Origin: Spartobacteria bacterium
Lineage (GTDB): Bacteria; Verrucomicrobiota; Verrucomicrobiae; Chthoniobacterales; UBA6821
Length of the DNA stretch: 11,134 bases
Direction of reading: 5' to 3'
Assembly: GCA_003136515.1 (NCBI GenBank)
Contig: PLEU01000068.1
Location: 1-11,134 of the forward strand
The notes below the pieces were generated by a model. The model saw only the letters and a list, made by a program, of their open reading frames with translations. It was not told the origin of the DNA and searched no databases. Within the stretch, counting starts at the first letter, position 1, and each line of letters starts with the position of its first letter. This document shows positions 7,465 to 11,134 of this stretch, piece after piece. Position numbers and translations under genes: made by a program.

Positions 7465-8301
7465 GTGCAACACGAGTTTACAGTGCAGAAACAAGAAAAC
7501 CTCTTCCTGATAGCCGGGAACGGCTCTTATCCCAGTCTGGCAGTCAACGGCGCGCGGAAAGCTGGTATGCAACGTATCGTGGCGGCAGCCTTTGAGGGGG
7601 AGACCGATCCGATACTGGAAACACTTGTAGATGAGATTCACTGGATGAGGGTCGGCCAGCTTGGAAGGTTGGTTGACACGGCAAAAAAAAGCGGGGCCAC
7701 GGTCTCAATGATGGCAGGCCAGATCGCCCCGAAGCATCTCTTTGATCTACGTCCCGATGTCCGTGCACTCATTCTTCTAGCGACCCTGCGGGAACGGAAT
7801 GCCGAGTCGCTCTTCGGAGCCATCGCTGGGGAGCTGGAGAAAGCCGGTGTCCCGCTTCTGCCCGCCACCACCTTTCTAGAGAAGCATCTCGCCAGCGAGG
7901 GGCTCATTGCCGGGCCGAAGCCTAGACAACGCCTACTCGAAGATATTGCCTATGGCCTGACCATCGCCAAGGAGGTCAGCCGTCTCGACATTGGTCAGAC
8001 GGTTGTCGTGAAGAAGGGAACTGTACTGGCCGTAGAGGGATTTGACGGTACCGATGCTACGATCCACCGGGGAGGAGAGCTGGGCAAAGGGGAGGCAGTC
8101 GTCGTGAAGGTCTCCAAACCGCATCAGGATATGCGATTCGATGTACCGGTCGTCGGCCCCCGCACTCTTGAAACAGCGGCGGCCGCAGGTGTGACCGCCA
8201 TCGCAATGGAGGCTGGACGCACGCTCTTACTGGAAGAAGATCTTCTCCGCAACCTCGCTTCCGAACACTCCATCACCCTCTGGGGCATCGCACTATCATG
8301 A
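7465..8301 (+). CDS. lpxI: UDP-2,3-diacylglucosamine diphosphatase LpxI (DUF1009 family)
   Basis: Hydrolyses UDP-2,3-diacylglucosamine to lipid X (2,3-diacylglucosamine 1-phosphate) and UMP, the fourth step of lipid A synthesis at the inner face of the inner membrane. It replaces LpxH in bacteria that lack it. The 278 residues match the family (Caulobacter LpxI is about 280). The N-terminal domain begins LFLIAGNGSYP (13-23). The C-terminal domain holds the signature KPHQDMRFDVPVVGPRT (218-234), whose Asp226 fits the catalytic Asp225 of Caulobacter LpxI, followed by AIAMEAGRTLLL (245-256). The chosen GTG at 7465 is the first possible start after an in-frame stop; a second GTG at 7483 would be six residues shorter and is also plausible. 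No clear Shine-Dalgarno is seen. It is the first gene of the operon, and its TGA overlaps the ATG of the oxidoreductase (ATGA). Confidence 0.93.
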   Translation: MQHEFTVQKQENLFLIAGNGSYPSLAVNGARKAGMQRIVAAAFEGETDPILETLVDEIHWMRVGQLGRLVDTAKKSGATVSMMAGQIAPKHLFDLRPDVRALILLATLRERNAESLFGAIAGELEKAGVPLLPATTFLEKHLASEGLIAGPKPRQRLLEDIAYGLTIAKEVSRLDIGQTVVVKKGTVLAVEGFDGTDATIHRGGELGKGEAVVVKVSKPHQDMRFDVPVVGPRTLETAAAAGVTAIAMEAGRTLLLEEDLLRNLASEHSITLWGIALS

Positions 8302-9248
8302 AAACCATTCGCGCCGGCGTCGTCGGCCCAGGCAGCATCGGCATCAATCACGCTCGCATCTATAGCGAGTTACCAGGCTGCGAACTCACTGCCATCTTCG
8401 ACGCCAACAGGCAGAATGCTGAGCGCGCCTCCGCCCGGTATGGGGGAAAGGCCTGCACATCCTTAGAGGAATTTGCCTCTCTCGTCGATGTCGCCTCGGT
8501 GGCCACGCCGACGGAATTTCATCACGAAGTCGGAACCGCGCTCCTGAAGAATCGTAAACATCTCCTGATTGAGAAACCCATTGCCACCAGCACGGAACAG
8601 GCGCTTGATCTGGCAGCCACGGCGGCGGCACAAAACTGCATTCTCCAGGTAGGCCATATCGAGCGCTTTAATCCCGGTTTGGAAGCTCTTGAACAGCAGC
8701 TTCGCAACCCGCGCTTCCTCGAAGTCACCCGTCTCTCCCCTTATCCCAATCGGAGCATGGACATCGGCGTCGTCCTCGATGTCATGATCCATGATCTTGA
8801 AATCCTCCTCCATCTCGTCCGCTCCCCAGTGATTAGCGTCGATCCAGTTGGCATCGCCGTGCTGAGTCGGGGCGAGGATATTGCCAATGTCAGGATTCGT
8901 TTTGAAAACGGCTGCGTTGCCAATCTCACAGCCAGCCGAATCAGCCGCGACAAAGTGCGAAAAATCCGTATTTTCCAAGAAGATGCCTATCTCTCCCTGA
9001 ACTATCAGAAGCAGAACGGCTATATCCTTCGACTTAAGGGAGGGGAAATCAGGCGCGAACGGGTGAAGGTTGTCAAGGGTGAGCCTTTGCAACGGGAACT
9101 GGCCGCCTTTGTCACCTGTAGTCGGGAAGGACTCCAGCCCCGAGTGACGGGACGCGAGGCCGCAGCAGCCCTAGATCTGGCCATCAGGATCACAAAGCAG
9201 ATCGAGCAGGACGATCCAAGGAAAAAGCAGAACGTCCTTCCTGCATGA
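8298..9248 (+). CDS. Gfo/Idh/MocA-family NAD(P)-dependent oxidoreductase in the lpx operon
   Basis: Nicotinamide-dependent sugar oxidoreductase of 316 aa. The Rossmann fold opens with AGVVGPGSIGINHARIY (6-22), has acidic Asp35 at the end of strand 2 (TAIFDANR), and continues with SVATPTEFHHE (67-77). The family signature EKPIA (92-96) holds catalytic Lys93; GHIERFNP (119-126) and VMIHDLEILL (162-171, with His165 and Asp166) complete the expected active site. It is chained by ATGA overlaps to lpxI before it and lpxB after it, so a role on a lipid A or LPS sugar nucleotide is likely. The best-known candidate is GnnA, which oxidises UDP-GlcNAc at C3 before transamination by GnnB to give UDP-GlcNAc3N and amide-linked lipid A. 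No GnnB-like aminotransferase is in the window, so I give the family only and leave the symbol blank. Confidence 0.9.
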   Translation: MKTIRAGVVGPGSIGINHARIYSELPGCELTAIFDANRQNAERASARYGGKACTSLEEFASLVDVASVATPTEFHHEVGTALLKNRKHLLIEKPIATSTEQALDLAATAAAQNCILQVGHIERFNPGLEALEQQLRNPRFLEVTRLSPYPNRSMDIGVVLDVMIHDLEILLHLVRSPVISVDPVGIAVLSRGEDIANVRIRFENGCVANLTASRISRDKVRKIRIFQEDAYLSLNYQKQNGYILRLKGGEIRRERVKVVKGEPLQRELAAFVTCSREGLQPRVTGREAAAALDLAIRITKQIEQDDPRKKQNVLPA

Positions 9249-10423
9249 GTGAAGAGGGCAGACGGCAGGCGAGACTCCTTGCCATCGTTGCGGGCGAAGC
9301 GAGTGGTGACACCCATGGAGCAGCGCTGATGCATTCGCTACAAAAGGCTGATCCCACTATCAGTTTCATCGGCAAAGGAGGGCCAAAGATGAAGGATCTT
9401 GCCGCAGCTTCCGGAGCGAATTGCTTCGATAACTGGATTGCGGAAGCCGGCGTTCTCGGTCTTTGGGATGTGCTCCGACACTATGGCTATTTCAAGAAAA
9501 AGTTTGATGTCCTGCTCTCCGAGTTGGCCGCAAATCCCCCCGCCGCACTGATCCTCGTCGATTATCCAGGCTTCAACCTCCGACTCGCAAAAGCCGTCAG
9601 GAAACGCAATATCCCTACCAGAATCATCTACTACATCAGCCCGCAGGTCTGGGCATGGAATCGTCGCCGCATTCCCGAGATGGCCCAAGCCCTTGATCTG
9701 ATGATCTGCATCTTCCCCTTCGAGCGCGACCTCTACGAAACCTCGGGACTTCGCACCATCTTTGCCGGCCATCCAATGGTCGGGGACCTGCATGCCGTGC
9801 CCACAGGGGAGCGTGACTCAACACTCCTGGGCCTCTTTCCCGGAAGCCGCACCCGCGAGGTGATGAAAATATTCCCATCCATGCTCGGGGCGGCGGAACT
9901 GGTGCATCGCTCACGACCCGATGTCCGCTTTGAGGCGGCCGCGGCAACTCCGGCCCATACCGAGATACTCCGTACAATGGCTGAGGACTGCGGCCTTGAA
10001 ATCACAATTTCCACGGGTGCCTCGCGCGATCTTATGCGTCGTGCTGCCGCAGGATTGGTCTGCTCGGGTACGGCTACACTTGAGGCAGCCTGCCTCGGAC
10101 TTCCCTATGCGCTGGTATATCGGGTGGCTTGGCTCACCTACGAGGTCGGCATCCGGGTCATTCGTGTCCCGTACCTCGGCATCGTCAATATTTTGGCCAA
10201 TCGCCCCGTCATACGAGAATTCATTCAGGAGAATGCTACACCAGCAGCCCTAGCTGATGAAGCCCTACGTCTGCTCAACAGCGAAGAGGCACGCGAGCGG
10301 CTTACTCACGAACTGGCTGGAGTCGTTTCTACTCTTGGCCCCCGGGAAGGAACTTCCGCATCGCAACGCGCTGCGGCGGCCGTGCTCGAATGTCTGGATA
10401 AATCGGCTCAAAAGATTCATTAA
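9245..10423 (+). CDS. lpxB: Lipid-A-disaccharide synthase LpxB (GT19)
   Basis: Peripheral membrane glycosyltransferase that joins UDP-2,3-diacylglucosamine and lipid X to form the beta-1,6 lipid A disaccharide with release of UDP. The 392 residues are close to E. coli LpxB (382). Characteristic blocks are AIVAGEASGDTHGAALM (13-29), LVDYPGFNLRLAK (104-116), YYISPQVWAWNRRRI (129-143), the GT-B nucleotide-binding LFPGSRTREV (197-206), CSGTATLEAACLGLPYALVYR (273-293, spanning the nucleotide-sugar site) and GIVNILANRPVIREFIQ (312-328). Its ATG overlaps the oxidoreductase TGA (ATGA) with no local Shine-Dalgarno, suggesting coupled translation. It uses lipid X made by LpxI two genes upstream. If the intervening oxidoreductase feeds GlcN3N-type precursors into the pathway, this LpxB would have to accept amide-linked substrates. 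Confidence 0.96.
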   Translation: MSEEGRRQARLLAIVAGEASGDTHGAALMHSLQKADPTISFIGKGGPKMKDLAAASGANCFDNWIAEAGVLGLWDVLRHYGYFKKKFDVLLSELAANPPAALILVDYPGFNLRLAKAVRKRNIPTRIIYYISPQVWAWNRRRIPEMAQALDLMICIFPFERDLYETSGLRTIFAGHPMVGDLHAVPTGERDSTLLGLFPGSRTREVMKIFPSMLGAAELVHRSRPDVRFEAAAATPAHTEILRTMAEDCGLEITISTGASRDLMRRAAAGLVCSGTATLEAACLGLPYALVYRVAWLTYEVGIRVIRVPYLGIVNILANRPVIREFIQENATPAALADEALRLLNSEEARERLTHELAGVVSTLGPREGTSASQRAAAAVLECLDKSAQKIH

Positions 10424-10430
10424 AGAGGAA
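10424..10430 (+). promoter_or_regulatory. Shine-Dalgarno site for the HIT gene
   Basis: AGAGGAA follows directly after the lpxB stop codon and lies 7 bases before the ATG at 10438. It is the best-placed ribosome binding site in the window and fixes that start. It also shows that this gene is translated on its own, unlike the three overlapping genes before it. Confidence 0.7.
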
Positions 10431-10437
10431 GCTGCTC

Positions 10438-10953
10438 ATGACATTCCCAAAGGAACAACTCGAAACTCTCTGGGCTCCCTGGCGTGTGGAATACTTTGAT
10501 CGCGAGAAGAGCACCGGAGAGGATTTTCTAGGCGAAGCAGCGCGCAGCAGCGATGATACGGCCCACCTTGTCGTTACTCGCCGGAAGAATGCCTTCCTGA
10601 TCCTAAACAAGTATCCCTACTCTTCAGGTCACCTGATGGTTGTCCCATATCGGCGAACGGCCAAGATGGAGGATCTGAGCAGGGAAGAGGTACTTGACCT
10701 GTGGGATCTTGCAGTACATGCGCAGCGGCTTCTGATGGAAGTCGTCAGGGCGCACGGCTTCAATATAGGTTTCAATATAGGTTCCGCCGGGGGTGCTGGT
10801 TATGAGGAACATCTCCATCTCCATGTCGTACCCCGCTGGGAGGGAGATCAGAACTTCATGGCCTTGATCTCGGGAACGCGGATCATTCCCGAGGGACTGC
10901 GGCCCCTTTACGAAAGGCTGATCACCGCGCAAAATCGCATGGGCAATGTCTGA
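10438..10953 (+). CDS. HIT-family protein (diadenosine polyphosphate hydrolase/phosphorylase-like)
   Basis: Cytoplasmic histidine-triad nucleotide-binding protein of 171 aa that probably cleaves a dinucleoside polyphosphate or another nucleotide. The catalytic triad HLHLHVV is at 125-131, with His129 expected to form the nucleotide-phosphate intermediate. Upstream are LWAPWRVEYF (11-20) and AFLILNKYPYSSGHLMVVP (52-70), with GFNIGFNIGSAGGAG (107-121) before the triad. This is the long HIT branch that includes Aquifex HIT and mycobacterial Ap4A phosphorylase. Many members have a Cys-X-X-Cys near residue 30 (after the WRxEY motif) that helps bind zinc; here the segment reads EDFLGEA and has no cysteine. 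The gene lies 14 bases after lpxB and is probably in the same transcript. It may be only a housekeeping passenger; the exact substrate cannot be told. Confidence 0.9.
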   Translation: MTFPKEQLETLWAPWRVEYFDREKSTGEDFLGEAARSSDDTAHLVVTRRKNAFLILNKYPYSSGHLMVVPYRRTAKMEDLSREEVLDLWDLAVHAQRLLMEVVRAHGFNIGFNIGSAGGAGYEEHLHLHVVPRWEGDQNFMALISGTRIIPEGLRPLYERLITAQNRMGNV

Positions 10954-11134
10954 CTACGGCCCCTGCCCTTCGACACCAGAACTCCGCAATCCCGCCTCAT
11001 CCTCGTAGTTCCTGCTGTAGCGGACAAATACGGAAAAAGCGGTAGCGTAGGCAATCCAGAAACCTGGAAAACCATCCAGAAAACCAAGCCGGAGAAAGTA
11101 GGCTCTAAAGAAACGCCAAAACGGCCTTAAGATG
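10954..11134 (-). CDS. Family 2 glycosyltransferase, C-terminal fragment (5' part beyond window)
   Basis: An open minus-strand frame enters from the right edge (first full codon at 11133) and runs 59 residues to a TAG at 10956-10954. It is too short and start-less to be flagged as a full ORF. The fragment has the pattern PFWRFFRAYFLRLGFLDG, then GFWIAYATAFSVFVRYSRNYE, which resembles the C-terminal amphipathic tail of WaaE-like family 2 glycosyltransferases of LPS core or KDO-linked sugar addition (typical P-x4-F-x2-Y-x-x-R-x-GFLDG-x2-G). The catalytic GT-A domain would lie outside, so the donor and acceptor are unknown. Its stop codon directly abuts that of the convergent HIT gene with no base between. 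Its place beside the lpx operon fits an envelope glycan role. Family call is from one conserved segment. Confidence 0.72.
   Translation of the reverse strand, partial: ILRPFWRFFRAYFLRLGFLDGFPGFWIAYATAFSVFVRYSRNYEDEAGLRSSGVEGQGP

Noticed and set aside
8463..9092. Minus-strand open frame of 209 codons within the oxidoreductase gene
   Set aside because: It lies antisense to a gene with clear Gfo/Idh/MocA motifs; its protein shows no recognisable motif and is a shadow of the coding strand's codon bias.
9338..9793. Minus-strand open frame of 151 codons within lpxB
   Set aside because: It is antisense to conserved LpxB motifs, with no family resemblance.
10759..10782. Perfect 12-base tandem repeat (TTCAATATAGGT twice) inside the HIT gene
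   Set aside because: It encodes FNIG-FNIG, but the HIT branch normally has the pattern G-F-N-x-G-x-N-x-G here, so the protein is not lengthened. The repeat is most likely a by-product of codon choice in a naturally repetitive motif.

Overview
The window looks like chromosomal DNA of a Gram-negative, lipid A-making bacterium. It encodes lipid A enzymes (LpxI and LpxB), an RND efflux pump, and a secreted protein ending in a PEP-CTERM tail of the VPEP-hydrophobic-RRR type. LpxI in place of LpxH, together with PEP-CTERM sorting, would fit the PVC group (Verrucomicrobiota or relatives), but that assignment is inference. I see no tRNA, rRNA, CRISPR array, insertion sequence, phage gene or clear sign of recent transfer.

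Layout. Bases 1-2295 (+) hold the last ~764 residues of an RND (HAE1/AcrB-like) inner-membrane pump whose start lies before the window. Facing it, 2302-4993 is a compact four-gene minus-strand operon. In transcription order it encodes a secreted chagasin-type (I42) peptidase inhibitor, a class I photolyase joined to it by an ATGA overlap, the queuosine enzyme QueD, and a YhcH/YjgK/YiaL-family protein. The 540 bases from 4994 to 5534 are non-coding and AT-rich in the middle. They must carry the divergent promoters for this operon and for the next gene.

Bases 5535-7229 (+) encode a secreted DUF1254/DUF1214 protein with a C-terminal PEP-CTERM sorting signal, an uncommon combination. After a 235-base gap comes a tight plus-strand operon: lpxI (7465-8301), a Gfo/Idh/MocA oxidoreductase (8298-9248), lpxB (9245-10423) and a HIT-family nucleotide hydrolase/transferase (10438-10953). 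The first three are chained by ATGA start/stop overlaps. LpxI cleaves UDP-2,3-diacylglucosamine to lipid X, and LpxB condenses lipid X with another UDP-2,3-diacylglucosamine. The oxidoreductase between them is therefore a good candidate for a UDP-sugar 3-dehydrogenase (GnnA-like) or another lipid A/LPS sugar modifier. Finally, the minus strand from 11134 to 10954 holds the last 59 codons of a family 2 glycosyltransferase, probably another envelope glycan gene; its stop codon directly abuts the HIT stop codon.

The points most worth a second look are the oxidoreductase inside the lpx operon, the PEP-CTERM-tagged DUF1254 protein with its long leader region, the His-to-Gln change at the first zinc ligand of QueD, and the coupling of a cysteine-peptidase inhibitor to a photolyase. 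I did not find a clear undescribed multi-gene system such as a defence island.
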